Positions 8,721-17,848 of a DNA stretch of 64,000 nucleotides are shown one piece after another. This DNA comes from CAWUIH01 sp963922495 (GTDB taxonomy: Bacteria > Pseudomonadota > Gammaproteobacteria > Coxiellales > Coxiellaceae). Both the position numbers and the translations under genes were made by a program. Each line of letters opens with the position of its first letter. Position 1 is the first letter of the stretch. Location: the NCBI GenBank assembly GCA_963922495.1, contig CAWUIH010000001.1, positions 1 to 64,000 on the forward strand. The letters are read 5' to 3'. Under the pieces are notes generated by a model. That model saw only the letters and a list, made by a program, of their open reading frames with translations. It made no database searches and was not told the origin of the DNA.

Positions 8721-9263
8721 ATGCAGTTTATCAAGCCAGTTATTACTTTTTTCGTTGCTATTTTGATTTCAACTGCAGCACTTGCTAAAAGTATTACCGT
8801 TAAAATGTATCGCACTACCGCCAGGGCTCCAGGTAATTATTTAGGAACAATTACCTTCACAGACACTAACTTTGGAATGCGAATTACTCCTAAGTTGCAT
8901 GGAATTCCTGCTGGAATTCATGGGTTTCATGTTCACGATAAACCTAATTGTAATCACAATGGCTTGGCCGCAGGTGGTCACTTCGATCCACAAGCTACTG
9001 GCCATCATCGTGGTCCCTATGACAATTCTGGGCATTTGGGTGATTTACCTGCTTTAACCGCCAATGCAAAGGGACGTGTGACATTGCCGGTTTTAGCGCC
9101 CCGAAATCGTGTTGCTGAGTTATACGGGCACGCCATTATTATCCATCAAAGTGGTGATAGTTATTCCGATGAACCAACGTTAGGCGGTGGTGGCGCACGT
9201 TTTGCATGTGGAATTGTGGACAAAGATAATTCAAGTGTGTCATTAATACACTCTAAACACTAG
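8721..9263 (+). CDS. sodC: Periplasmic Cu/Zn superoxide dismutase
   Basis: A 180-aa exported enzyme with a signal peptide ending in TAALA. Copper and zinc ligands are visible in GIHGFHVHD, GGHFDP, a His-rich loop, GHLGDLPALTANAKG and the GHAIIIHQSGDSY strand. The C-terminal GGGGARFACGIV supplies the second disulfide Cys. The start has a strong AAGGAG 9 bp upstream. It may protect against host or extracellular superoxide; that is inference from family and location. It is convergent with the next gene. Confidence 0.96.
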   Translation: MQFIKPVITFFVAILISTAALAKSITVKMYRTTARAPGNYLGTITFTDTNFGMRITPKLHGIPAGIHGFHVHDKPNCNHNGLAAGGHFDPQATGHHRGPYDNSGHLGDLPALTANAKGRVTLPVLAPRNRVAELYGHAIIIHQSGDSYSDEPTLGGGGARFACGIVDKDNSSVSLIHSKH

Positions 9264-9286
9264 TGTCTAGGATAGAGAGGTCATTC

Positions 9287-9895
9287 TTAAGTGCTTGGGC
9301 GTGTTATTGACAAGAATGTCAATTGGTCTTCGTCCGAGGTGCGTGACAGTCGAGGATGCATTTTGTCTACCTCAGCAATTAACTTCTCAAACTCAAGAGT
9401 ATTAAGTTTGTCACTACGTAACGACAAACCTTGTTCCCAACGCGCGTGGTAGGCGATGAATTTTTGCATCATTGGGCTGCCATCGATGATATTGATCCCT
9501 TCCCACCCCAATCGTTTCGCGCCTGCGGCAAGCTCAGCAGCCGAATCGAATGCTTGTTTCACTACAGTTCCTTTGCCTGGATTCACTAAACCTAGATCGG
9601 AATTTATCCTATAGTCTCCGCCTTGCCATAACAATTTTCCAGGTGAGGTGGTGAGTGCATCACCATAATCGTGGCACTGCCATCTAGTTTTCAGAAGATA
9701 TATATCGGCTTGGTCTCTAATGGGAAGCTCATTAGTACTCATTATCTGGATAAATGGCCAATGTTGCAGAAGATATTCAATATCTTCAGGAGTGATGGGA
9801 CGGCTCCAATTGGCTTCTTTTAATCCTATTTTTTCAACGAGTTGTTGTGAATCTGGGTCAAGGTTTTCAAAATGTTTATTTTCAGGCATGATCAC
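9287..9895 (-). CDS. Hypothetical protein with an LPD7-like segment
   Basis: 202 aa, soluble, no signal peptide or membrane segment. I do not recognise the whole protein. The C-terminal half, about residues 115-160 (AAELAAGAKRLGWEGI, MQKFIAYHARWEQGL), follows the pattern of the large-polyvalent-protein-associated domain LPD7 (Ala-rich helix, GW, short strand, helix with a Trp). Earlier, LWQGGDYRINSDLG looks like a conserved strand pair. The start could be GTG 9895 or ATG 9889, neither with a strong ribosome binding site. Function unknown; an effector role would be speculation. Confidence 0.6.
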   Translation of the reverse strand: MIMPENKHFENLDPDSQQLVEKIGLKEANWSRPITPEDIEYLLQHWPFIQIMSTNELPIRDQADIYLLKTRWQCHDYGDALTTSPGKLLWQGGDYRINSDLGLVNPGKGTVVKQAFDSAAELAAGAKRLGWEGINIIDGSPMMQKFIAYHARWEQGLSLRSDKLNTLEFEKLIAEVDKMHPRLSRTSDEDQLTFLSITRPST

Positions 9896-9971
9896 TCATC
9901 GGTTTTTGAATGCTATCTATGCAATTCATCATATCATAAACCGTTACTCAATCCGATAGTCCAAAAACCTC

Positions 9972-10187
9972 TTAGGTAAATAATAGACGTTGCATCTCCA
10001 ACTTCTGGCACATTGATGGGAAGTTTTCCGTGGGCATGTATGGTCCCCACAAGTAGCTTAGTGATGGCTGGATGGGAGCACGCATATAGGCGTTTGCGCC
10101 ATCAGTAAGAAAACCATAAGGATTATAGGCGGCAGTCATTGCCATAGCTACATTTCGATATGGCGGTGGATCATAGGGGGCACACAA
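9972..10187 (-). CDS. Possible small Tyr/Pro-rich protein after feoC
   Basis: An open frame of 71 aa from a TTG. It is in frame with feoC and remains open right back to the feoC stop codon, but offers no ATG/GTG start and no ribosome binding site. The sequence is Pro, Tyr and Met rich (PYDPPPYRNV, LSYLWGPYMPTENFPSM). It may be a decayed tail or a chance frame. Confidence 0.2.
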   Translation of the reverse strand: MCAPYDPPPYRNVAMAMTAAYNPYGFLTDGANAYMRAPIQPSLSYLWGPYMPTENFPSMCQKLEMQRLLFT

Positions 10188-10268
10188 GCTAATATAAGTA
10201 GTTTTTTTCTGCTGCTGGGTTGCGTAAGTTAAAACTCGATAACTAACTGTAGAATAACTATAAATCTG

Positions 10269-10514
10269 TCAGGTTAATGTTTTGTTAAAATGTGATTTGT
10301 CATGCCAGAAATACACTTCGGCATGTTGTGGGTTGCAAGAATGACATTTTGTCCCGCAGCCATCCGGCTTGCCCAAGCACTGTACTTTTCCTTTGCGGAT
10401 CCAGTGATTAAGCATACAGCGCATGTTTTCAGGTGATTGATGAAATTGTTTTGAAATTTCTTGTAGGTTTGCAAAACGATGTTTGATCAAATACTCTTTA
10501 ATTGCTATCAGCAT
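10269..10514 (-). CDS. feoC: FeoC-like winged-helix protein
   Basis: An 81-aa third gene of the ferrous-iron operon. An N-terminal winged helix (LIAIKEYLIKHRFANLQEIS, SPENMRCMLNHWIRKGKV) is followed by a Cys cluster GCGTKCHSC, as in FeoC proteins proposed to bind Fe-S or regulate FeoB. The ATG lies just after the feoB TAG, with AAGG upstream, so translation is probably coupled. Its last residues include a His-rich tail. Confidence 0.85.
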   Translation of the reverse strand: MLIAIKEYLIKHRFANLQEISKQFHQSPENMRCMLNHWIRKGKVQCLGKPDGCGTKCHSCNPQHAEVYFWHDKSHFNKTLT

Positions 10515-10515
10515 A

Positions 10516-12852
10516 CTACACCTTGCTAGGACCAGAGGATTTAAATTTGAGAGGAATTTCTACGACGGTTTTTTGATTATGGTTTGCCGTTGGTGGTCGT
10601 GGGCCTCGTTTAGCGTAGCAACGTAATGCAATAATGACGGTAATAAAAGCGATCGTGAGCACGGTTTCTGCGATCACGGTTTGTATCACATGTTGTTTAA
10701 CGGTAAGTAGTTGGTAGCACATTACTGCTAATCCATACGCCAAGCCCGTGCTCCAAAAAACCGAAAACAACATCCAGCGTTTACCAATTTCGCGACGCAT
10801 CGCTGCCATCGTAGAAACACAGGGGAAATACAGCAATACAAATAGCAAATAAGAAAATGCTGCTGATTTTGAACCAAATTCTTTAAATAGCTCACCAAAT
10901 GCGGTTTTGTTGATATCATGCGGCGCTTCATCCGCTGCAATTGGGTTTGCGAAAGCACTGCTCAATTGGCTTAAATTTTCGGGTATTGAGTACACCGCTG
11001 CTTTCAAACCGCCCCAGAAATTAAAGTTATCGTTATGAGTGATGAAGTGGGCTTTTTCACTGTATAAAGTATTTAATGTACCCACGACCACTTCTTTAGC
11101 AAGGATGCCAGTTGCCAATCCAACAGTGGCAGGCCAGTTATCTTTTTTAACTCCCAAGGGGGATAAAATTGGTGTGATGGTGCGTCCAACAGTAGCTAAT
11201 GCGGAGCGTTCTGCATGATTGCCACGGGTCAATTGTCCTGTAAAGCTCACAGCGTTTAGTCCACCAATTAAGACACAAATAGGGATAATGTAGCGGCCTG
11301 CACGGAACAGAAATCCTTTTAGGCGTTGCCACATATGGCGTAATAATGAGCTTACTTGAGGAATATGATAAGCAGGTAATTCCATGATCAGTGGCGAGGT
11401 CTTTCCCTTCAAGATTGTATTGCGTAGTAAAAATCCCGTCAAAACAGCAACGAATACACCTAAAAGATAAAGCATAAAAATAATTAACGCACCGCCTTTC
11501 GGAAAGAAAGCACTAGCAAATACTGCAAAGATTGCCAGCCTTGCACCGCATGAAATGAAAGGCATCATCATCACACTTAAAATACGATCACGACGATTGC
11601 TTAAAGTGCGTGATCCCATCACAGCAGGTACATTGCACCCGAATCCAACGATCATTGGCACAAAAGATTGTCCTGGTAGCCCGAGTGAGCGCATGAAACG
11701 ATCCATCACAAAAGCTGCACGTGTCATATAACCAGAATCTTCTAAAAATGTCAGAAATAAAAACATGCCACCGATTACCGGTGCAAAAGTAATAGTAGTG
11801 TTAATACCTGTACCGATGCCGTTGGCTAGCAGCGCAATTAACCATGAAGGAAAATGCCATTGTGTCAATAGATGTGCTGCACCATCAACGAAAATGGTGG
11901 AGCTGCCGATGTCAAAAAAATCTTGAAAAGCCCCACCAACGTTAATTGCAAATAGGAACATCAGATACATAACACCAAAAAAGATTGGGATTCCTAATAT
12001 TCGATTAAGCACAATGCTGTCAATTATTTTAGTGATGCTTTGTCGTGGTGTTTTGACTTGTTGCGATATTTTTTCAGTAATTTCATTTGAAAGTCTATAG
12101 CGTGCATCAGGAATTAATATGTCGGTTTCATTTTCTAACGCTGCTTCAATTTTTTTAATTTCTGTTTGCACTTGAGTGCGAATGTTTTCAGTCACTTGTG
12201 TCATCGCAAAGTGGTCTTGTTCAACCAAGCGTTGTGCTAGCCACATGCCATACCCTGCTTGAGCAGGTAGGGTTTGACGAATTCTTTTAATTGCGTGTTC
12301 TACTTGCTTAGGTAATGTGAGTTGTAGTTTGGGGAGTGTGCAATCGGTTTTAATGCTGGAAATCGCGTCTTTGAGTGCGGTCATCCCTTTGTTTTTACGC
12401 GCTATCATCTCCACCACGGGGCAATCAAGTAATCCACTCAGTTCTTCAGTATCCAGTACGATGCCGCGTTGCTTCACAAGGTCCATCATATTGAGTACAA
12501 CAATCATCGGGATACGCATTTCTCGCAATTGCAGTGTCAGGTATAAGTGGCGTTCTAAGTTTGAAGCATCTATTACGTTGACGATGATATCTGCTTCACC
12601 AGAGAGCAAATGCTCACAAGTAATTTTTTCATCAATTGCGCTGTCACTTGATACGCTTGAAGAATAAATACCTGGTAAATCGATCACTTCAATGTGCTGA
12701 TTTTTATGTTGCAAATAGCCGGATTTTTTATCAACAGTAACCCCTGGCCAATTACCGACACGTTGCCTATTACCAGTGAGGGCATTAAAAATTGCTGTTT
12801 TCCCACAATTGGGGTTGCCGGCGAGAGCAATGGTTATTGGCTGATTGCTCAT
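10516..12852 (-). CDS. feoB: Ferrous iron transporter FeoB
   Basis: A 778-aa inner-membrane Fe(II) transporter. The cytoplasmic G domain has GNPNCGKT (G1), DLPGIYS (G3) and NMMDL (G4), followed by the helical GDI-like spacer. The membrane part carries two Gate segments, with GFGCNVPAVMGSRT and the second SFVPMIVGFGC/PCVSTMAAMRREIG conserved loops. Length matches E. coli (773 aa). It overlaps feoA by 4 bp and is followed directly by feoC. Expression is expected to rise under iron limitation through the Fur box upstream of feoA. Confidence 0.98.
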   Translation of the reverse strand: MSNQPITIALAGNPNCGKTAIFNALTGNRQRVGNWPGVTVDKKSGYLQHKNQHIEVIDLPGIYSSSVSSDSAIDEKITCEHLLSGEADIIVNVIDASNLERHLYLTLQLREMRIPMIVVLNMMDLVKQRGIVLDTEELSGLLDCPVVEMIARKNKGMTALKDAISSIKTDCTLPKLQLTLPKQVEHAIKRIRQTLPAQAGYGMWLAQRLVEQDHFAMTQVTENIRTQVQTEIKKIEAALENETDILIPDARYRLSNEITEKISQQVKTPRQSITKIIDSIVLNRILGIPIFFGVMYLMFLFAINVGGAFQDFFDIGSSTIFVDGAAHLLTQWHFPSWLIALLANGIGTGINTTITFAPVIGGMFLFLTFLEDSGYMTRAAFVMDRFMRSLGLPGQSFVPMIVGFGCNVPAVMGSRTLSNRRDRILSVMMMPFISCGARLAIFAVFASAFFPKGGALIIFMLYLLGVFVAVLTGFLLRNTILKGKTSPLIMELPAYHIPQVSSLLRHMWQRLKGFLFRAGRYIIPICVLIGGLNAVSFTGQLTRGNHAERSALATVGRTITPILSPLGVKKDNWPATVGLATGILAKEVVVGTLNTLYSEKAHFITHNDNFNFWGGLKAAVYSIPENLSQLSSAFANPIAADEAPHDINKTAFGELFKEFGSKSAAFSYLLFVLLYFPCVSTMAAMRREIGKRWMLFSVFWSTGLAYGLAVMCYQLLTVKQHVIQTVIAETVLTIAFITVIIALRCYAKRGPRPPTANHNQKTVVEIPLKFKSSGPSKV

Positions 12853-13085
12853 GACATAACCTTCTCAATGAGAATGGTGTTCGCTTCGTTTTGGCGTATG
12901 GCAATCGAAGTGTTACGCACGCGAATTTCAATAGGATCGCCCATTGGGGCGCGGCGTATGACCTTAAAATGGGTATTTGGAGTGAGTCCGATGGCTAACA
13001 ATCGTCTTCGAAAGGCGGGGTTGCCACGAGTAAACCCAGTGATTTTCCCCCGTTCACCGACGCGTAAATCTTTAATTGAGACCAT
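12849..13085 (-). CDS. feoA: FeoA, small SH3-like partner of FeoB
   Basis: 78 aa from the chosen ATG (13085), which has AAGG 8 bp upstream; a GTG three codons earlier is the alternative. The SH3-like FeoA fold shows in LRVGERGKITGF, RRLLAIGLTPNTHFKVIRRAPMGDP and IRVRNTSIAIR. It is the first gene of the operon and overlaps feoB by 4 bp. It is thought to interact with FeoB on the cytoplasmic side. Confidence 0.96.
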   Translation of the reverse strand: MVSIKDLRVGERGKITGFTRGNPAFRRRLLAIGLTPNTHFKVIRRAPMGDPIEIRVRNTSIAIRQNEANTILIEKVMS

Positions 13086-13123
13086 CGATACCACCTTATC
13101 TGAATATCTTTAACCTGCTATTG

Positions 13124-13153
13124 ATTATGTTCCGGTGTAGATAATTTTGTCAA
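13124..13153 (-). promoter_or_regulatory. feoABC promoter
   Basis: On the minus strand a perfect -35 TTGACA (13153-13148) is followed after 18 bp by CATAAT (13129-13124), a 5/6 match to the -10 consensus. The predicted start of transcription is about 30 bp before the feoA ATG. It abuts the Fur box. Confidence 0.75.
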
Positions 13154-13154
13154 G

Positions 13155-13173
13155 GATAATGAGAATTATTCTC
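13155..13173 (-). promoter_or_regulatory. Fur box upstream of feoA
   Basis: GATAATGAGAATTATTCTC matches the 19-bp Fur consensus GATAATGATAATCATTATC at 16 of 19 positions and is itself a near-palindrome. It lies directly upstream of the feo -35 hexamer, and its last base overlaps the end of the neighbouring hydrolase gene. It predicts iron-dependent repression of feoABC. Confidence 0.9.
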
Positions 13174-13828
13174 AATTAGAGTGTATTTCTGGCTTTAACT
13201 GTTTGATAATCAGTTCACGCAATGTAATCAGGTGGCCACTGAAATAATGCCCGACGTTTTGCATTGTGATCAATTGCAGCGCTGCAGGTGGGTATTTGGC
13301 AAAATGTATCACTTCGTCATAAGGTACGACGTCGTCCTGGTCTCCTTGGATTACCAGCCAGGGGCATGAAATATTTTTCAGGTTTGAAAAGTCAGCATGA
13401 TTAACTGCTGGCGCGATATTTACCAGATATTTTGCATTGATTTGATTAGCGACTGACGCTGAAATAAAAGAGCCAAATGAAAATCCAGCAAGCCAAATAT
13501 CATCCTGTGGTAACACCGATTGTACCCAGGTAATTATTGCCTTTAAATCTTCGATTTCCCCTATCATCTGTCCATATTGGCCCTCACTTTGCCCCACACC
13601 ACGGTAATTAAAACGCACTGTGGCGAGGCCGAGCTGATCAAACGCTTTAGCGAGCGTAAATACTACTTTGTTATGCATTGTACCTTCATAAAGTGGGTGG
13701 GGATGACAAATAACCATGGTGCCTTGGGTTTGCCGCTGTTTTGGCCAAGTGGTGAGTACTTCAAGCTGGCCTACCGGTCCATTTAAAAAAAACTGTTTTT
13801 GTTGTGCTGGAAATTGATCGGATATCAT
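13172..13828 (-). CDS. Alpha/beta hydrolase (COG2945-like)
   Basis: A 218-aa serine hydrolase. Core elements: VICHPHPLYEGTMHNKVV near the N-terminus, FNYRGVGQSEG, the nucleophile elbow GFSFGS (GxSxG), GDQDDVVP (acid) and GHYFSGH (His). Substrate unknown. ATG 13828 lies five bases after the ABC ATPase stop; a TTG seven codons upstream would overlap that gene. It is the third gene of the ABC transporter operon. Confidence 0.85.
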   Translation of the reverse strand: MISDQFPAQQKQFFLNGPVGQLEVLTTWPKQRQTQGTMVICHPHPLYEGTMHNKVVFTLAKAFDQLGLATVRFNYRGVGQSEGQYGQMIGEIEDLKAIITWVQSVLPQDDIWLAGFSFGSFISASVANQINAKYLVNIAPAVNHADFSNLKNISCPWLVIQGDQDDVVPYDEVIHFAKYPPAALQLITMQNVGHYFSGHLITLRELIIKQLKPEIHSN

Positions 13829-13832
13829 AACC

Positions 13833-15149
13833 TTACTCGGGATTTTCAAGGCTCAGTGTTTTTGAGTTATAGTCATAAGCAAATATTTCTGCATATCGAC
13901 CCCAATCGATGATCGTTGTGAGTACTTCTTCAGCCGCTTGCTGACTCAAATTGGTTTGAAGTTCTGCTAGAAAGAAGTCTTCGTTAATATGATGGTCACG
14001 ATCGCGATCTAACTTTTGACGGATGTGGCGTGCCAATGGAACATAATTGATAAGATGATGCGCAAATATTTTTTTGCGTTCTAAAATATTCGCTTCACTG
14101 AGTTTTTGTCCCGCTTCCGTTAACTCGATATCGCCTTCGGAAACGTGAGCAAAGTGCAAAATTTCCAGTGCTTCGGTAATTGGGAATAATTCGTCAATTT
14201 CAAAATGCAGCTCTTCAGCCAGTTCTGGTAGATCAATTTTGTTTTTCTCATGTGAGGTGAGTGTTTCTAAAAAGCCCATCATTTCAGAAATAGGCACCTG
14301 TGGTAAACGATAACCTTTGTCGATAGTTTTAAACTTCACTGCAGACTGTACACGTTTTAAGAGTGGTTGCGTCATCAGTCCATAGATTCGATCGACCATG
14401 CGTCGGAATTCGGGGCTCTCGTCGTTCCTCGGGTGGGGAAAATTAACGACGACTTCACCACAGACTGTCCCTGGATCATTAGTGAATACGAGAATGCGAT
14501 CGGCTAAAAACACGGCTTCTTCTATATTATGTGTGACAAAAACAACACTTTTAATGTTGGTTTTGCTCGACTGCCAGATATTAATAAGATCGCCACGTAA
14601 ATTTTCTGCAGTGAGCACGTCTAATGCTGAAAAAGCTTCATCCATCAGCATAATTTCAGGGTCAACCACTAGTGCTCTGGCTAAACCGACTCGTTGCGAC
14701 ATGCCGCCAGATAACTCTTTAGGATAGGCAGATTCAAAACCGTCGAGTCCAACAATATCAATGGCTTTTAATGCGCGTGTGCGACGCTCGTCTCGTTTGA
14801 TACCCTGTGCCTCCAAACCTAACTCTACATTTTGAAGCACTGTCAGCCAAGGCATTAGTGCAAAATGTTGAAACACCATCGTCAGTCCTGGCATTGGTTT
14901 GGTGATGGTCTTGTTGCGGTATAACACCTTTCCTGCAGTGGGCTTCACAAGACCGGCAATAATCCTCAATAGAGTCGACTTACCCGAACCGGATTTACCA
15001 AGGATGGCAATGATTTCACCTTCACGAATATTGATATTGACATCATCCAGCACTAGAAGCGCGTGTGAGTTATTTTTTTTGAAGGATTTCTTAATGCCTT
15101 TGACTTGAATAATTGAAGAATGTTTGGGGTTGCTCACATGCTGTCTCAT
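13833..15149 (-). CDS. NitT/TauT-type ABC transporter ATPase with C-terminal AAA-associated domain
   Basis: 438 aa. Residues 1-260 form an ABC ATPase: Walker A GKSGSGKST, Q-loop VFQHFALMPW, signature LSGGMSQR, Walker B IMLMDEAFSALD, and H-loop THN. This part resembles the nitrate/sulfonate/taurine subfamily. The last 170 residues match the AAA-associated C-terminal domain found on some of these ATPases (ISEMMGFLETLTSHEKNKIDLPELAEEL). It overlaps the permease gene by 4 bp (ATGA). The substrate cannot be read from sequence. Confidence 0.9.
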   Translation of the reverse strand: MRQHVSNPKHSSIIQVKGIKKSFKKNNSHALLVLDDVNINIREGEIIAILGKSGSGKSTLLRIIAGLVKPTAGKVLYRNKTITKPMPGLTMVFQHFALMPWLTVLQNVELGLEAQGIKRDERRTRALKAIDIVGLDGFESAYPKELSGGMSQRVGLARALVVDPEIMLMDEAFSALDVLTAENLRGDLINIWQSSKTNIKSVVFVTHNIEEAVFLADRILVFTNDPGTVCGEVVVNFPHPRNDESPEFRRMVDRIYGLMTQPLLKRVQSAVKFKTIDKGYRLPQVPISEMMGFLETLTSHEKNKIDLPELAEELHFEIDELFPITEALEILHFAHVSEGDIELTEAGQKLSEANILERKKIFAHHLINYVPLARHIRQKLDRDRDHHINEDFFLAELQTNLSQQAAEEVLTTIIDWGRYAEIFAYDYNSKTLSLENPE

Positions 15150-16891
15150 TTAACTTGAAAGCGCCGTTCAGCGAGATTATATAGCGGTCGCCAGAGTGAA
15201 TAATTCAGTACAACCACATAAATTGACATCACTAATACACCTAGCGCTAATCTGGGAAAATCTCCAGTTTTAGACACTTGAGCAATATAGGCGCCAATCC
15301 CCGTTGCATATAGCTTGGTTTTGCCCCAGCGAACAGCTTCAGCAATGATACTGATATTCCAGGCGCCGCCAGCGGCAGTGATGGCTCCCGTGATATAATA
15401 TGGAAAAATTCCTGGTAGTATGAATCGCCGCCACCATAGCCAGCCCTTTATTTGTAGTACTCCAGAGACATGATGTAAATTTCTTGGTAAAGCCACGGTA
15501 CCTGCGATGACATTGAATAAGATATACCACTGTGTTCCCAGTATCATGAGAGGTGAAATCCAAATATTAACGTTCAAATGAAATGTAATGATTGCAACAA
15601 CCACAATTGGAAATACGAGATTGGCGGGAAATGCGGCTAAAAACTGTGCAACAGGCTGTACGAAACGGGAAATTTTTGGATGTAATCCTACCCATACACC
15701 AAACGGTACCCAAATAATCGAACTAATGACGATTAAAATTATTACGCGAACACCGGTGATCAGTCCAAGAAAGAATGCATGAAAAATTTCAATTGGGTGG
15801 ACTTCAGAGACGATATATTTTATCAACACAGTCATTCCACCCGTAATCATGACTAGGATTAGTGCGTTCCAGCAAAGCGATACAAAGCGCCAGAGTAATG
15901 GGTTGGGAGCCGTGCGTCGGTGATTTGTTAGCGACTTAGGGAGATGCATGTTGACGAGTGCGTCACAGCTTAATGAGACGAATTCACCGATTGCTCTTAA
16001 AAACCGTGTGCGTTGAAATAAGTTCAATAGCCATGATTGTTGTTCTCTTTCTGAAACACTGTCTTCGGCTTCAAATTTTTGTGCCCAAGCGACCAGTGGC
16101 CTAAAAATAATCTGATCGTACAGTGCAATTACAATAAACATAGCAATAATTACGGCAATAACCGCCCGTTCATTACCCAGTTCAATGGCGGTCGCGATGT
16201 ATGAGCCGATGCCAGGTAGTTTGATGTTATGATTAGCAACGGAAATAGCTTCAGCGGCGACCAAAAAAACCCAGCTTCCTGACATCGACATCATGGCATT
16301 CCATAACAATGCTGGGGTTGCAAAAGGAACATCAATTCGCCAGAAATGTTGCCACGCTGAGAGTTGAAATACTTGAGAGGCTTCTCGTAAATCGCTGGGA
16401 ACGGTACGCAAGCTTTGATAAAAACTCAACGCCATATTCCACACCTGTGCTGTAAAAATTGCAAAAATAGCGGCGCATTCTGGCCCGAGTAAACTTCCAT
16501 GAAACAATACGATAAATCCGGTGACGGTGACAGTTAGGAATCCAAGTACTGGCACGGACTGCAGTATATCTATCAACGGAATGATAATTTTTTCTGCTTG
16601 ACGACTTTTTGCAGCCCAAGTTCCAAAAATAAAGGTAAATAACACCGAAAAAAACATCGCAATAAACATGCGCAGTACTGTGAGGAGTGCATAATATGGC
16701 AGCTCGAGTGGTGATAGAGAAATCGTCGTAGTTTGGCCGATTTCAAAGCGACCGAGCATGTGTTTGGCACCAAAGGCAATTGATATAATGATGGCGAATA
16801 CAAGGACAATAGCGACGCCATCCCAATAATTCGGAATAAGCCATGAGGTCGCCTCATTTTTGGTATAAGTTTTTTGAGAACCAAAAAGCAT
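15146..16891 (-). CDS. ABC transporter permease with two fused BPD domains
   Basis: 581 aa from ATG 16891, which has AGGA 5-6 bases upstream; a longer frame from 16957 lacks a ribosome binding site. Two binding-protein-dependent permease units are fused, each with about five or six membrane segments and an EAA-type loop (EASQVFQLSAWQHFWRIDVP in the first, HHVSGVLQIKGWLWWRRFIL in the second). Such double permeases occur in NitT/TauT-like systems. No substrate-binding protein gene is adjacent, so either it is elsewhere or the system uses none. Confidence 0.9.
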   Translation of the reverse strand: MLFGSQKTYTKNEATSWLIPNYWDGVAIVLVFAIIISIAFGAKHMLGRFEIGQTTTISLSPLELPYYALLTVLRMFIAMFFSVLFTFIFGTWAAKSRQAEKIIIPLIDILQSVPVLGFLTVTVTGFIVLFHGSLLGPECAAIFAIFTAQVWNMALSFYQSLRTVPSDLREASQVFQLSAWQHFWRIDVPFATPALLWNAMMSMSGSWVFLVAAEAISVANHNIKLPGIGSYIATAIELGNERAVIAVIIAMFIVIALYDQIIFRPLVAWAQKFEAEDSVSEREQQSWLLNLFQRTRFLRAIGEFVSLSCDALVNMHLPKSLTNHRRTAPNPLLWRFVSLCWNALILVMITGGMTVLIKYIVSEVHPIEIFHAFFLGLITGVRVIILIVISSIIWVPFGVWVGLHPKISRFVQPVAQFLAAFPANLVFPIVVVAIITFHLNVNIWISPLMILGTQWYILFNVIAGTVALPRNLHHVSGVLQIKGWLWWRRFILPGIFPYYITGAITAAGGAWNISIIAEAVRWGKTKLYATGIGAYIAQVSKTGDFPRLALGVLVMSIYVVVLNYSLWRPLYNLAERRFQVK

Positions 16892-17068
16892 GTTATTCCT
16901 AGATTTGAATACCTGTTGGCAATGATGCCATGTCAGACGAGGATCGCCAAGCATCATAGTCGCAATCAGTTATTAGCTGCCCGCTTGAACCCAGAAAAAG
17001 CAAAAATCTGTTGACAGATTTGACTCAACCGTGTGCTAGCAATTGCTAAATTCCTTTGAGTAGTGCGC

Positions 17069-17098
17069 TTGACACCGCTTTTGAATGTTCGTTAGCAT
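17069..17098 (+). promoter_or_regulatory. Possible promoter of the BI-1 family gene
   Basis: TTGACA (17069-17074) and TAGCAT (17093-17098) are separated by 18 bp, 34 bp before the chosen ATG at 17132. The -35 is perfect, the -10 matches 4 of 6. The intergenic region is shared with the divergent ABC permease. Confidence 0.5.
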
Positions 17099-17131
17099 GT
17101 GAATAATGTGAAACCAGTTAGGGCAAAAAAT

Positions 17132-17848
17132 ATGTCACAAATATCAGATAGTTATGGAAGTAAGCATGGGCCGATTATCGAGCAGTCCACTCTGGGTCGT
17201 TTTATGGCGCGTATCTACTTGTGGATGTTTTTAGGATTGGGAATTTCTGCACTTACAGCACTTATGATGGCTGCAAATCCTGTTGTTTACGCAGTAATTT
17301 TTAGGAGCCGCTTCATTATGTTAGCCTTGATTTTAGCGCAATTCGCGGCAGTATTTGCCTTGAGTGGTTTCATTAAGCGTATTAACGCGGTGGCAACAGC
17401 GCTGATATTCATTTTATATTCTATTTTAAGTGGCGTCACTTTCAGTGTTATTTTGCTTGTGTACGCTAAATCCAATGTGATTGACGCATTTTTAATCACT
17501 AGTGCCGCATTTTTCGGCTTGAGTCTTGTCGGCTACAGTACGAAACGCGATCTCAAGCCGCTGAGTACGTTTTGTATCATGGGTATTTTCGGTATGATTG
17601 CTCTAAGTTTGTTGTATTTATTCATTCCTGCAATGCACAACAACTTGGGTAATTTAATCATTGCTGGAATCGGTGTTGTGGTTTTTTCCGGTTTAACCGC
17701 TTACGATACGCAACGAATTCGTTTAAATTTTGTAACCTATGGTAATCAATTGGGTGTGAAGTATGTCATTCGTGAAGCATTGAGCCTATATTTAAATTTC
17801 ATTAACCTATTCTTGAGTATTCTGCGTTTAATGGGCGGTCGTCGCTGA
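17132..17848 (+). CDS. Bax inhibitor-1/YccA family membrane protein
   Basis: 238 aa with seven predicted hydrophobic segments after a short polar N-terminus. The family pattern is clear: TLGRFMARIYLWMFLGLGIS, GVTFSVILLVYA, AFFGLSLVGYSTKRDL and GLTAYDTQRIRLNF. Bacterial members are linked to FtsH regulation (YccA) or pH-sensitive Ca2+ leak. ATG 17132 is preferred to one at 17099 because of AGGG upstream and the promoter position. Confidence 0.93.
   Translation: MSQISDSYGSKHGPIIEQSTLGRFMARIYLWMFLGLGISALTALMMAANPVVYAVIFRSRFIMLALILAQFAAVFALSGFIKRINAVATALIFILYSILSGVTFSVILLVYAKSNVIDAFLITSAAFFGLSLVGYSTKRDLKPLSTFCIMGIFGMIALSLLYLFIPAMHNNLGNLIIAGIGVVVFSGLTAYDTQRIRLNFVTYGNQLGVKYVIREALSLYLNFINLFLSILRLMGGRR

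Noticed and set aside
16991..17030. CCAGAAAAAGCAAAAATCTG resembling the palindromic element's end
   Set aside because: Similarity stops after about ten bases and the rest of the element is absent.
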